Origin: a virus
Virus record (IMG/VR): IMGVR_UViG_3300032086_004246
Location: 1 to 31,508 of that record
Reading direction: 5' to 3' (one strand)
DNA: 31,508 bases
In this document: positions 16,259 through 25,724 of the stretch, piece by piece
How positions within the stretch are numbered: position 1 is the stretch's first letter
Layout of the letters: each line of letters begins with the position of its first letter
Program-made: the position numbers and the translations under genes
Notes under the pieces: model-generated
Database searches by the model: none
Told to the model about the DNA's origin: nothing
Seen by the model: the letters and a program-made list of their open reading frames with translations, nothing else

Positions 16259-16744
16259 ATGGCTATAAATTTAGATTTTTTATCTGATCAGTCTTCGAAA
16301 GTAGGTGATACATCCTATGTGTACGCTGATCTACATCTTGATTTTAAGTTACAAAATAAATTATCTACAGATTATTTAAACGATACAGGTAGATCAAATA
16401 AAGATGTCAAAATCGATTATGATTTAAGAGCTATAGTTAATTCAATTTCAAACATATTCAATACCAAGCAAGGAGAAAAAATACTCAACCCTGCATTTGG
16501 TTTAGATCTAAGACAATATTTATTTGAACCCATATCAGAAGAGACTGCTCAAGAAATAGGTAATGATATTCTAGAACAGGTTCCCTTGTATGAGCCTAGA
16601 GTAATACTAAATTCAGTAGATATAATTGCGAGAGAGAATTATAACGAATATATTATAACTATCAGTATTACCATTCCTGAATTAAATAATTCAACAACCG
16701 AATTAAACGGTACATTAACATCTAACGGATTTACATACAATTAA
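16259..16744 (+). CDS. gp25: Baseplate wedge subunit, T4 gp25
   Basis: 161 residues (T4 gp25 132). GPW/gp25 family: GEKILNPAFGLDLRQYLFEP (about 72-91), then the invariant EPR triad (112-114) within VPLYEPRVILNSV, followed by two strands. In contractile tails gp25 forms the wedge core with gp6 and gp53 and starts sheath polymerisation by donating a strand to the first sheath ring. An N-terminal extension of about 30 residues precedes the core. It is the first gene of the wedge operon, and gp6 follows 2 nt after its stop. Confidence 0.92.
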   Translation: MAINLDFLSDQSSKVGDTSYVYADLHLDFKLQNKLSTDYLNDTGRSNKDVKIDYDLRAIVNSISNIFNTKQGEKILNPAFGLDLRQYLFEPISEETAQEIGNDILEQVPLYEPRVILNSVDIIARENYNEYIITISITIPELNNSTTELNGTLTSNGFTYN

Positions 16745-16746
16745 TT

Positions 16747-18573
16747 ATGCCAGAAGAAATAACACAATTTGATTTACCAAAAAACAGTTACGCTGCTTTT
16801 GATGCGCAGAGTATGCGAGATCTTATAATTGATAGGCTTAATAACAACAGCGCGACAACATTTACAGATCAAAACTACGAGGGTAGTAATCTTAATGCTA
16901 TAATAGATGTAATTGCTTACTCTTTTCATACTCTACTTTTTTACTTAAACCAAACTAGTTCAGAAAGTATGTTCTCAGATTCTCAATTATACGAGAATAT
17001 GAATAGAATAGTAAAACTAATAGATTATAAACCAATTGGTAGACAGTCTAGTATTGTTCCTATGATTCTTAAGAGTACAGAAAGTTTGTCTACAGGTTAT
17101 TTTACTCTACCTAAATTCTCATTTGTTACTTCGAATGGTATTACATACTCAACCACTAAAGATATAACTTTTAGAAAAGTAAATTCAGGAGCGATAGAAA
17201 CATTAACTCCGATAGATAATACTTTATTTTTTGAAGGTAAGTATAAAGAATATCCTTTAATACCTTCAGTAGGAGAGAATTTCGAAACTGTTAATTTACT
17301 TCCTGGCGCAGAAGCAATAGTAGATCATTTTAGTATAAAAGTTTATGTAAAAGAAAGAATTACTAACAAATGGTTTGAGTACGAAAGAGTACCTTCTCTT
17401 TACTTAAAAAATTCTAATGATAGAGCATTTGAATGTAGATTTAATCATAATAAAAATTATGAAATTAAGTTCGGTAATAATGTAAACGGTCGTAGATTGG
17501 TACAAAACGAACAAATCGCTATATATTATATTTCCTCTTCCGGTACTGAAGGTCAGATTACTAAAAATAATTTTTCAGGCTCTACAATCAATATATATAA
17601 TACAACTAACTATAATCAGATATTTGCGGATACAAAAGACACTACGTTATCTTATGTGACAATAGAAGATAGTGTTAATATAAATGTTACTAATGAAGAA
17701 GCAAGTACCGATTATAGTGAGGAAGAATCAGTTGAAGAAATAAGATCCAACGCTCCTAAGTTTTTCAGTTCTGAATATAAACTTATAACTAAGGATGATT
17801 ATAAAAACTTTGTTGTAAGAAATTATAGTAATTTTGTTTATGATGTAGTGGCTTCCAATAATTCAGACTATGTAGATATTTTTCAACAATACTTATTTGA
17901 AGATCTAGGGCTGAATAGTTATCATGATTATACAAACGCGTTATATAATCAGTTTCAATACGCTGATAGCTTTAATGTTAATAATTTATATTTAACTATA
18001 GTACCTAAGTTTAAGAAGAGTAATTCTATAGTAAAGAGATCTAATTACTTAACCCCAGCCTTAAAGAATGAGATTTTATTTGAATTAAGAAAATATAAAC
18101 TACTAAACGGAGAAGTTTGTTTCCTTGATCCTGTATATCTAGCAGTTGATATAGCAGTGAAGAATGCTAACGAACCGAATAAAGTTGAATACAAAGATAA
18201 TTCTAGTTTGGTTATACTAAGAAATAATAATACCATCTCTAATGATGATACAATAAAAAACAAAGTAGTAAAAATATTACAAGATTATTTTTCTAATTCT
18301 ACTCTAGGGCAAATAATAGATATGCAAAAGTTAAATTCTGATATTTTAAGTATACCCGGGGTAGATGGATTTTATACAGTTAGAGATAATGTACGTAAAG
18401 ATAGTTTGAGTCTCAGCTTATATAATCCAATATATAATGGCAGAGATGTTAAATTAATAGATTCTAACTTAAAACTTAAATATTTTCAAATACCTTATAT
18501 AGAGGATATAGAACAAATAAAAAATAAAATTACAGTAACACCTATTACTAAATCTAAATCTGTTGAATATTAA
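16747..18573 (+). CDS. gp6: Baseplate wedge protein, T4 gp6 (gpJ-like)
   Basis: 608 residues (T4 gp6 is 660). The N-terminal domain is strongly conserved: FTDQNYEGSNLNAIIDVIAY (39-58), then LLFYLNQTSSESMFSDSQLY (63-82) and ENMNRIVKLIDYKP. The middle has the gpJ-type strands, including FGNNVNGRRLVQNEQIAIYY. The C-terminal dimerisation region includes SIPGVDGFYTVRDN. gp6 dimers make the inner ring that holds the wedges together. Gene order gp25-gp6 is a common contractile-tail pairing. It ends in TAATG with the next gene. Confidence 0.94.
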   Translation: MPEEITQFDLPKNSYAAFDAQSMRDLIIDRLNNNSATTFTDQNYEGSNLNAIIDVIAYSFHTLLFYLNQTSSESMFSDSQLYENMNRIVKLIDYKPIGRQSSIVPMILKSTESLSTGYFTLPKFSFVTSNGITYSTTKDITFRKVNSGAIETLTPIDNTLFFEGKYKEYPLIPSVGENFETVNLLPGAEAIVDHFSIKVYVKERITNKWFEYERVPSLYLKNSNDRAFECRFNHNKNYEIKFGNNVNGRRLVQNEQIAIYYISSSGTEGQITKNNFSGSTINIYNTTNYNQIFADTKDTTLSYVTIEDSVNINVTNEEASTDYSEEESVEEIRSNAPKFFSSEYKLITKDDYKNFVVRNYSNFVYDVVASNNSDYVDIFQQYLFEDLGLNSYHDYTNALYNQFQYADSFNVNNLYLTIVPKFKKSNSIVKRSNYLTPALKNEILFELRKYKLLNGEVCFLDPVYLAVDIAVKNANEPNKVEYKDNSSLVILRNNNTISNDDTIKNKVVKILQDYFSNSTLGQIIDMQKLNSDILSIPGVDGFYTVRDNVRKDSLSLSLYNPIYNGRDVKLIDSNLKLKYFQIPYIEDIEQIKNKITVTPITKSKSVEY

Positions 18574-20747
18574 TGGCAATTAATAATTACATATCTTCTG
18601 AAAGTATAAGGAAACTATCTGCTCCAATAACAGTAACTCCTAATATGTCGGGTTATACTAGGATTTCTGAATTTACTTTTACCGTTGAAGCAACTGGTTC
18701 GTTTGCTACATATTTTCCCTCAGACTTAAGCCAGGTTAAGGTAGTTTGGGACTTTGGAGATGGTTATACTCTAAGCGCTGATACACCCTACCAAAGTACG
18801 CATATATATGATCACCCTGGTCAGTATACAGTTAATTTACATATGTATGACTCAAGTGGGGAAACATATTTAAATACCCTAACTGAAACAGTAAGTGTTT
18901 TTAATTATAAAAAAACTAGAGTTACCTTAGCTAATGGAATTTCTTCAAAGCAAATTAAAGCAGGAGTATTTGATATTAACTCTGGTAATTCTACGAATAA
19001 AGTAGAGGTTGCAATTCAAACTACCTGGCAAGATTATAACCCAACTGGCAATACAGTTTACTTTACCTCGAGTGGTAGTAACAGTAAACCATATGATGTT
19101 AACTACAAATACTCCCATTTACTACCCTATTGGTCATTTTATAATAGGATAGGTTCGAAAGTTGTAAGAGATAATAAAACCATAGCGTTATTAGAGCCAC
19201 AATATTATGTACTAGACTCAAATAATACACCGGTTTTGACTTCCGCAGAAGCATCTGGTGCAAAGTTATTATGGGCTCAAGGTAAAGCGGATATTTATTA
19301 TTTTGATGATAGTCCTGGAGAAGTTAATTTAGTTGCAGCGCTGGATACTTCAAATCATAAATTACCTGACTTCTATGTTAATCAAATTGAGACAGATATA
19401 AACTTATCAAAGTTAAATTTCATGGAAAGTAACGTTGGTTTGTTAAACATAAGATGCAATAAGGTAGAGCCAACAAAATTAATACTTACTAGTACCGGTC
19501 ATAGAGATATGCCTTTACCGGGCTTAAAACGTTTAGAAAAACCTTTTCAAATATTCTTTGCAGCCGGTGATGATAATAATAATATTTTTAAATATTACCC
19601 TGAATTTTATTTAAGTGCTTCGGGGTTTGATGATAACGATTCTAATACATTTAAGGCAGAAATGATAGGTCTGACCGGAGATCCAGCAAACAGATCTGGT
19701 TACAACTTAACATCAAATATAAGTAGTGTAAGTACTAATAAATACCCGTACAATACTTCTTTGAGTAGTACTTATTTGAGTTCTTTTGGGTACATAAATG
19801 TTACTCCGGTTTTATCAGGTCAAACTACTACAGTAGTAAGAGTTAGTGCAAGGCCGACTTTAGTTAACGGTTTAACATCTAGTCCTCTTACAGGGGAGTA
19901 TGCTTTTAGAGTAGAGAGCATTCAAGGTCCAGTTGAATATAAATTAGGAGAAGACTTTGATATGTCTGAAACCATAGCTAGTTATAGGTTTCAAGAGTTC
20001 ATGCATGACTACGGGACTTTATTTAGACAGTTAATAGGTAACATAACCGGTAATGTTACAAGTGATCCTAATACATACGGTAAACAGATCTACGAGAAGA
20101 TACAAAACTTTAATAACAATATAAATGACATAGATTTATGTAATTTAGATGTACTGAAAAAATTCTATAAAATTTTTGATGACGATCCTAACTTTACTAT
20201 TACCACTGCTCCACCGAAAGTAAAAAGATTATTTGATACATATACTATACAATATAAAAAATTATTTGGAGATTTTGAAAAGTTTGGAGAAAATTTCGAT
20301 ACTCAATTTTCGAGTAATTCTACTTTAGGAGTAAACATTGATTTTGATAATCCTATCACAACTACTTCATATACTGTAACTGCTGGTACTAATTTCGTAG
20401 CAAGACAAAAATTTGGTAACAAATATATTTTGATAGAGCCTATGAACGTACCTACATCAACTATAGAGGCTGGTGCTACTACAAGTCAATATCCTTTGAG
20501 TAATTATAATATGTGCGCTAATTCCACATGGGGATGGCCATTGGATTCGACAGCTAATGGTTCTGATTTGGATACGATATATGATTTTTTTCCGTATGTT
20601 ACAAATTACACTAACACGAAGGAAAATAATGTTATAGATGACACAAACGCATTGAACGAAATTAGAGATGTTGCAAGTCTGTCAGCAAATCAACAAAATT
20701 TTTATTTATCAGTTGATAAAAGATTAAGAGAGGGTTTAACTAAATGA
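18573..20747 (+). CDS. Baseplate/virion protein with N-terminal PKD domain
   Basis: 724 residues. A PKD (Ig-like) domain is clear at about 33-112: VVWDFGDG (57-64), a spacer, then HIYDHPGQYTVNLHMYD (77-93). The rest is strand-rich, with Ser/Thr/Asn-rich stretches. A helical segment then follows (ETIASYRFQEFMHDYGTLFRQL, and the acidic ICDLDVL-like stretch around 540), and a final strand-rich part with TWGWPLD. It sits directly after gp6, the place of gp7 in T4, and is co-translated (TAATG), so a wedge or peripheral baseplate role is likely. The PKD domain may bind host surface sugar or act as a spacer. No similarity to gp7 was seen by eye. Confidence 0.6.
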   Translation: MAINNYISSESIRKLSAPITVTPNMSGYTRISEFTFTVEATGSFATYFPSDLSQVKVVWDFGDGYTLSADTPYQSTHIYDHPGQYTVNLHMYDSSGETYLNTLTETVSVFNYKKTRVTLANGISSKQIKAGVFDINSGNSTNKVEVAIQTTWQDYNPTGNTVYFTSSGSNSKPYDVNYKYSHLLPYWSFYNRIGSKVVRDNKTIALLEPQYYVLDSNNTPVLTSAEASGAKLLWAQGKADIYYFDDSPGEVNLVAALDTSNHKLPDFYVNQIETDINLSKLNFMESNVGLLNIRCNKVEPTKLILTSTGHRDMPLPGLKRLEKPFQIFFAAGDDNNNIFKYYPEFYLSASGFDDNDSNTFKAEMIGLTGDPANRSGYNLTSNISSVSTNKYPYNTSLSSTYLSSFGYINVTPVLSGQTTTVVRVSARPTLVNGLTSSPLTGEYAFRVESIQGPVEYKLGEDFDMSETIASYRFQEFMHDYGTLFRQLIGNITGNVTSDPNTYGKQIYEKIQNFNNNINDIDLCNLDVLKKFYKIFDDDPNFTITTAPPKVKRLFDTYTIQYKKLFGDFEKFGENFDTQFSSNSTLGVNIDFDNPITTTSYTVTAGTNFVARQKFGNKYILIEPMNVPTSTIEAGATTSQYPLSNYNMCANSTWGWPLDSTANGSDLDTIYDFFPYVTNYTNTKENNVIDDTNALNEIRDVASLSANQQNFYLSVDKRLREGLTK

Positions 20748-22924
20748 TAAACTTAGATACAATAAAACCATATACTTTTAAACAGTACAAAGATTATTAT
20801 AGAGATTTAAATAATCCCAATGAAATAATTGAAGAATATAACTCTTATCTAGTTGACTGGAAGAAATTTAAAACACAAAAGCAAGTAACTGATAATAATT
20901 ATACGTTTGAAATTTACAAAGACTTTCTAAAAAACATAAATCTAGATAATTTATCGACTGATATACAAAATTTTATTAATCAATTGGATTATGATGACCC
21001 GTATGAAGTTGACTTAGCTGTACATTATTTTAGTGAAAGTATAACTAGAGAGTTTAATAGATTAAAAGATTACAGAGAAGAGCTTAGATTTAATGTACCT
21101 AAAAATAATTTAAAAAGCTCAAAGCTTGGTATAGAAAAATATCTCAAAGCTCATTTATTAAGACTCGTTTTACAACCAGATTTTTACGCTAATATAGGTA
21201 CTAAAAAAGTAAAAATAAATAAATCTAAGTTAAGTAGCAGATTAAAAATATTCTTCAATAGATATGCAACTAAATCTCCTAATTTAATAGATTCTGATTT
21301 AGCCCCTTATTATGATAATAAAGTTGATTTAAAAAAGAGTGTTAAGGAATTATCTAAAAATACAATACAAGCGTTACAAATCAACTCAAAAAATAAAAAA
21401 TATCTACAAACATCTAAAAAGGTTAAATTAGTAATTAATAAAACCTATACTGATTGGGAGAAACTACCGGAAAGGTATTTTGCCGGAGAAAATAAAAAGT
21501 TAGAAAATTTAAACATAAACCTTTTTTCAGGTTTGAAAGAAAAATACTTAAGTACTGACTTATTTCTATTATCAGGAACGAATGAAAACTATACCTTAAA
21601 TAAAATTTTTGAAGCAGATAAACCCTTTTCAAATTTGTATAGGTACTACAATCCAGTCGTAGCAAAGGATTACGGTACAAAGATAAGAGAAGATCTCTTA
21701 CCATTTCAACTTAGTTATAATAATGCAGGTCTAGCTATAGCGTTGTCAAAAAACTTAACCTATAATGTTAATTTATCAGCTTTAAGCGGAGAGTTTGTTG
21801 TTCCAGACCCATCTAGAATTCAATCAGGGATAGGCTTAGGAATTTCTAGTGTAAAAAGATCAGTACCTATAAACTATAACGCAGATAATAGTTGGATAAA
21901 AAATAATGAAAATGTAAGCATTAATGTTAATGATAACTCGGCTTTAAAAGGCACTGGTTATCAATCTAAAGAAAACAGTTTACAGTATACTCCTAACGGT
22001 ATAAATAAGGTAACTGATGAAATAAGTTTTTGGGAAGGAGATGGTCAAATTGTATGGAAGAACAAAGACGTATATGAAAGATATAGCTTAAATTTATATC
22101 CTGAGACAGAAAGATTTAATGATTTATTAATTCTTAACTCAACCAATACTCAGGTGAGAAGCGATGTTTATGGTAATGAATTTATTCTTTTAAAAGATAC
22201 CAGACCTAAAAGAAAAGCATCAAGCCAAAGCTCGTCATCTAGTTCAGGTAGTAGTAATGAAACATGTGAAAGTTACGATGCATTATACTTTGATGGTTTG
22301 TTGAGCGCTATATCCGCAGCTGATCCAACTACGTTTACTAGCCTTACATCTATATATGATACAGTCCTTTTCAATGATAACTCTGGATGTGAAGCTACGT
22401 TTGATTCAACAGCAGTAAGCATTTCATCCTTTTTCGCCCCTTTGAGTACTTCTTCATGTGATGTTATATCAGGAGATGACTTAGTCGATGGTGGTCCGTT
22501 TGCTAATCACCCTTGTAGATCAAATGAATTTATAGGTAACGAGTTTTCTAAATTTAATATACCATATTATAATAATACCGCAGTATCACCGTATAATACA
22601 GTTTATATTAGCAATGCTACAGACGAACCATCTACATCGGCTGTACCTCTGTATAACGAAAATTATACAACACCGGGTAAAGTTTACATACGAGATATTA
22701 CCTCTCAAAAAGTTTACACTTTATACGAAAGAATGAGCGGAGTATTCGCGAAATTACCTACAGCTGCGCAGAGCGGGATTTCTGCAGATGAAATTTTAAA
22801 TATGGATATTATAGGTAATACTATATTTATTCAATTATCAAGTTCCACTTTTACAGAAAAATATAACTATGATGAAACTGGATTCACTATAGCAGCACCA
22901 TCAATATCAATTATTAATAAATAA
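20744..22924 (+). CDS. Large uncharacterised distal-tail protein
   Basis: 726 residues, co-translated with the PKD gene (ATGA overlap). The first 220 residues are helical, Lys/Asp/Asn-rich (YRDLNNPNEIIEEYNSYLVDW). The middle (about 300-490) is strand-rich. A Ser-rich linker lies at about 491-505, where several Ser codons follow KRKASSQ. After it comes a Cys-containing domain (about 508-590) with four spaced cysteines (ETCESY, SGCEAT, SSCDVI, HPCRSN). The C-terminal 130 residues are strand-rich. The long order helix, strands, linker, Cys domain suggests an adaptor or fibre-base protein. I do not recognise the family, and no enzyme motif is visible. Confidence 0.45.
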   Translation: MINLDTIKPYTFKQYKDYYRDLNNPNEIIEEYNSYLVDWKKFKTQKQVTDNNYTFEIYKDFLKNINLDNLSTDIQNFINQLDYDDPYEVDLAVHYFSESITREFNRLKDYREELRFNVPKNNLKSSKLGIEKYLKAHLLRLVLQPDFYANIGTKKVKINKSKLSSRLKIFFNRYATKSPNLIDSDLAPYYDNKVDLKKSVKELSKNTIQALQINSKNKKYLQTSKKVKLVINKTYTDWEKLPERYFAGENKKLENLNINLFSGLKEKYLSTDLFLLSGTNENYTLNKIFEADKPFSNLYRYYNPVVAKDYGTKIREDLLPFQLSYNNAGLAIALSKNLTYNVNLSALSGEFVVPDPSRIQSGIGLGISSVKRSVPINYNADNSWIKNNENVSINVNDNSALKGTGYQSKENSLQYTPNGINKVTDEISFWEGDGQIVWKNKDVYERYSLNLYPETERFNDLLILNSTNTQVRSDVYGNEFILLKDTRPKRKASSQSSSSSSGSSNETCESYDALYFDGLLSAISAADPTTFTSLTSIYDTVLFNDNSGCEATFDSTAVSISSFFAPLSTSSCDVISGDDLVDGGPFANHPCRSNEFIGNEFSKFNIPYYNNTAVSPYNTVYISNATDEPSTSAVPLYNENYTTPGKVYIRDITSQKVYTLYERMSGVFAKLPTAAQSGISADEILNMDIIGNTIFIQLSSSTFTEKYNYDETGFTIAAPSISIINK

Positions 22925-22932
22925 ATTTAAAG

Positions 22933-24666
22933 ATGTTTGAAAGTAAACAATCAGATTATTGGTTTATAGAAAGTACAAATGATTTATTAGTTTGTACTGT
23001 TACATCTGTATCTGCAGATGGACTTAAACCATGTAAGGGAGATTTAATCTCTATATTTCCTTTAATACATAAAATTGATAGAAAGACTAATAAAAAAGAC
23101 TTTTTATACCCACCATCATCAGCAGTTTCATCTATATCTGCTGACATGAGTCTGACTCTTTCAGCTTTAAGTACAGAAAAGTTTTTCTACTCCACAGTTG
23201 CTCAGACTAGCGCAGATATAGAAATAGGTGAAATAACAAAACCCATAATCACTTTCAATAATAAAACAGATCTCTACAATATATCTTTTCTAGGTAAATA
23301 CAATGATAATAACGTATCCATTTTTACATACAATTTTAAATACCTAGACAATCAAATGGAGCTTCTTGGTGCTCATGCAATAGTACCAGAAGAGAAAAAT
23401 TATACATATAAGTATACATTTGAGGATGGATATTTGCATCCGGACTATGTAATTAAAGGTAATGATACAACTGGCTTTGATAGTAGCTTTGGTATTTATT
23501 TTGGCATACAACAAGATGAGGTACCGCCTAATTATCAATTCAAACCTTTTCATTTTGAAAATTATTTAAAATTTGCTGCAAGTCCATATGCTACTACTGT
23601 AACAGAAGTAACTGGTAACGCAACTTTACCATTGACATGGGCTGGTGGTTTCATTACTCAAAAGAGATCTGCCCCGGCGTTGAATACAGAAGAAATTATA
23701 AGGATAGATCTCACCTGCAAAAGTTACAGCTTAACTAATCAGAATTTACTCAACCATGATATTTATAATGACTCAGCTCCATATTATAGAAAAGTAAATA
23801 CCGGTACTTCCCCTGGTCCTGGATCTGGTTTTTGTATATTCTTATATGAGCCTACTTCAGAGACAGTAGATGTTGGTATTGGTACCACGAGTGTAGAAAT
23901 ACAGGGGCTAAGTTCATTTGAAGTTTTAGAAGATCCGGATATTAGAGAATTAAGCTTAAACGGCTATGGTCCATCAATGGGATACGCACCAGCTTCAGCT
24001 ACTAAACTCGAGCCTAGTAGTTTAATATATAGGTTAGCAGGAATTAAAGCTAAAGGATTTATTGGAATTTGTTTCGATATAGAAGGATCTTTTGGAGATA
24101 GTAGTTATGGGTTACCACCGAGTTACGATGGTTCGACGTTAACTCAAGTCGCGAGCTCGATTGCGATAAGAGGTGGTTTTGAGAATGATTACAAACTATT
24201 AGATAAAACGGCAACCCTCAACCCAGCTACGTTTAAAATGCACGATGATGTAGCCACAAGAGCGGATGCGCCAGATAAAGATATAAGAATTGAAATATCT
24301 AATAGAGGAACGAAATTAAAAATATTTGGTAAGGAAAATTCAAATACATATTCATTATTACATGAAGTTAATTTAGCTAATTATTTTCAAAGTATACCTA
24401 AATTTTTAAAGGCAGGCCTATCATTTAACACTTCAGAAAAATCTTCTAATTTTGAATTGAAAAAATTTAAAGTATCTGGCACTAATACTCAAACACCATT
24501 CCAGCCTAAAATAATAACAAGTAATAATAATGAAAGTTTTATTGAATCTCAATATGGCTTGGAGACTACTGGAAGTGTAAACGTAGGAGGAACATCAGAA
24601 ACAGAAAATACATGTACATGTGATATTTGTAATACTACAACATCTTACAGTTGTTGTGAATGCTAA
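22933..24666 (+). CDS. Virion adhesin with L-type-lectin-like domain and Cys-rich tail
   Basis: 577 residues. From about 285 the pattern resembles legume-type (ConA-like) lectins: PGPGSGFCIFLYEP, LSLNGYGPSMGYAP, GFIGICFDIEGSFGD, a central IRIEISNRGTKLKIFG and a closing FLKAGLSFNTSEKSSNFELKKFKVSG. This is the order 'G-x-G-F strand, G-x-G-Y/A loop, V-x-F-D strand, I/V-x-I-x-Y, G-F-S-A-x-T'. The likely role is glycan binding on the host envelope. The last 17 residues carry six Cys (561, 563, 566, 574, 575, 577). Start ATG at 22933, 8 nt after the preceding stop; AATAAATA lies at 22916-22923, 9 nt before the ATG, and may or may not be a promoter. The lectin call is by pattern. Confidence 0.5.
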   Translation: MFESKQSDYWFIESTNDLLVCTVTSVSADGLKPCKGDLISIFPLIHKIDRKTNKKDFLYPPSSAVSSISADMSLTLSALSTEKFFYSTVAQTSADIEIGEITKPIITFNNKTDLYNISFLGKYNDNNVSIFTYNFKYLDNQMELLGAHAIVPEEKNYTYKYTFEDGYLHPDYVIKGNDTTGFDSSFGIYFGIQQDEVPPNYQFKPFHFENYLKFAASPYATTVTEVTGNATLPLTWAGGFITQKRSAPALNTEEIIRIDLTCKSYSLTNQNLLNHDIYNDSAPYYRKVNTGTSPGPGSGFCIFLYEPTSETVDVGIGTTSVEIQGLSSFEVLEDPDIRELSLNGYGPSMGYAPASATKLEPSSLIYRLAGIKAKGFIGICFDIEGSFGDSSYGLPPSYDGSTLTQVASSIAIRGGFENDYKLLDKTATLNPATFKMHDDVATRADAPDKDIRIEISNRGTKLKIFGKENSNTYSLLHEVNLANYFQSIPKFLKAGLSFNTSEKSSNFELKKFKVSGTNTQTPFQPKIITSNNNESFIESQYGLETTGSVNVGGTSETENTCTCDICNTTTSYSCCEC

Positions 24667-24672
24667 TGTAAA

Positions 24673-25707
24673 ATGAGATCATATACCCATACAATAAATA
24701 ACACTCAAGCCCAGACTAGTTCATCGACAACGTCTGAAACTGTAAACGTATCTGGTACGAACATTTTTACGTTTGCCTTGAGTGGTTTAGATCAACAATA
24801 TTCTGGTATAAATAAAGTTTATGTGAATTACCCTGACGTTACTTCAGATGTTATATATAGAAGTCTGACAACTTCAGATGTATCATCTATAAGTTCAAAT
24901 AGTTTTGAAAAAATAATTGAAAGCGAGCCTTTATCAGCTGTAGATAAACCTATAACTTTCACTATGCTAAGGGATGACGGTATTGAAGATATACATACTG
25001 TAACTGTTTCAATTACTTCTGCTACCTTAGACACTTATACAGATATAAATTTAATAAAAACCGATTTAGTCACTAATGATAGTTTAAATAATAATTTATT
25101 GTTAACCTTTAATACAGATGATTTTGGGATAACAGGTTTAAATAATATAGAATTAGATACCATAAGTAATGAAGTTTTGAATGTTGGTTTCAATCCCGAG
25201 ATAATTAGTAATGTTTTTGAATCTATTTCAGCTGAAATATCATTTAATTATAGTACTATTTTTTATAATTCAGATAGACCAGCAAAAGCCTTAGCTATAA
25301 GGTCAGGTAACAACAGCGAGTTAGTGAAAATAAAATTTAGAACTCGAGTACCCTCAGTGACTGCAGTCACAGAGTATCAAGGAGGTTCAGCTGTATATGC
25401 ACCTGCAATACCTAACACTACATTTTTTCACACTTCAGGATTTTTAGTATGGCATCCTAATAGTCTCGAGCAGGTAAAAAGTATAAGCATACCTATCATA
25501 GACCCTTTAGGCACTAAAGTACTGTCCGCAGAAACATCTTATGGTATGGAGTATGATATCGATAATATAAGATTGTACCATTATTTTGATGATACAACAG
25601 TATCATTATCTGGTAGCTACTTTTTTATTGATTTGTTTGATATTGATGCGTGTGATACATTAATATGTAGTTCTTGTAGCACTTTAACAGCATACATAAA
25701 CTATTAG
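24673..25707 (+). CDS. Uncharacterised strand-rich virion protein with C-terminal Cys motif
   Basis: 344 residues, rich in Ser, Thr, Asp and Ile, almost all predicted strand; no long helix, no signal peptide. The N-terminus is low-complexity Thr/Ser (QAQTSSSTTSETVNVSG). The body looks like repeated Ig- or beta-sandwich strands, for example VSISSNSFEKII-type stretches. The C-terminal 20 residues hold C327, C332 and C335 (CX4CX2C), echoing the Cys tail of the preceding protein. It starts 6 nt after that gene's stop and is followed after 17 nt by the fibre operon promoter. It is likely a fibre or baseplate appendage component. Family not recognised. Confidence 0.42.
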   Translation: MRSYTHTINNTQAQTSSSTTSETVNVSGTNIFTFALSGLDQQYSGINKVYVNYPDVTSDVIYRSLTTSDVSSISSNSFEKIIESEPLSAVDKPITFTMLRDDGIEDIHTVTVSITSATLDTYTDINLIKTDLVTNDSLNNNLLLTFNTDDFGITGLNNIELDTISNEVLNVGFNPEIISNVFESISAEISFNYSTIFYNSDRPAKALAIRSGNNSELVKIKFRTRVPSVTAVTEYQGGSAVYAPAIPNTTFFHTSGFLVWHPNSLEQVKSISIPIIDPLGTKVLSAETSYGMEYDIDNIRLYHYFDDTTVSLSGSYFFIDLFDIDACDTLICSSCSTLTAYINY

Positions 25708-25711
25708 TAAG

Positions 25712-25719
25712 GATAAATA
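25712..25719 (+). promoter_or_regulatory. Late promoter of the fibre genes, 5-nt spacing
   Basis: GATAAATA ends 5 nt (ATTAT) before the ATG at 25725. It sits just after the upstream stop codon (25705-25707), inside a same-strand gene run, so the fibre pair can be transcribed separately as a leaderless message. Confidence 0.7.
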
Positions 25720-25724
25720 ATTAT

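Noticed and set aside
22216-22262. Ser-codon-rich stretch as a DNA repeat or recombination site
   Set aside because: It is an ordinary low-complexity protein linker with mixed codons and no exact repeated unit.
22916-22923. AATAAATA 9 nt before the ATG at 22933 as a late promoter
   Set aside because: The spacing differs from the 5-6 nt class, and it overlaps the stop of the preceding gene in a very A-rich stretch; kept only as a remark.
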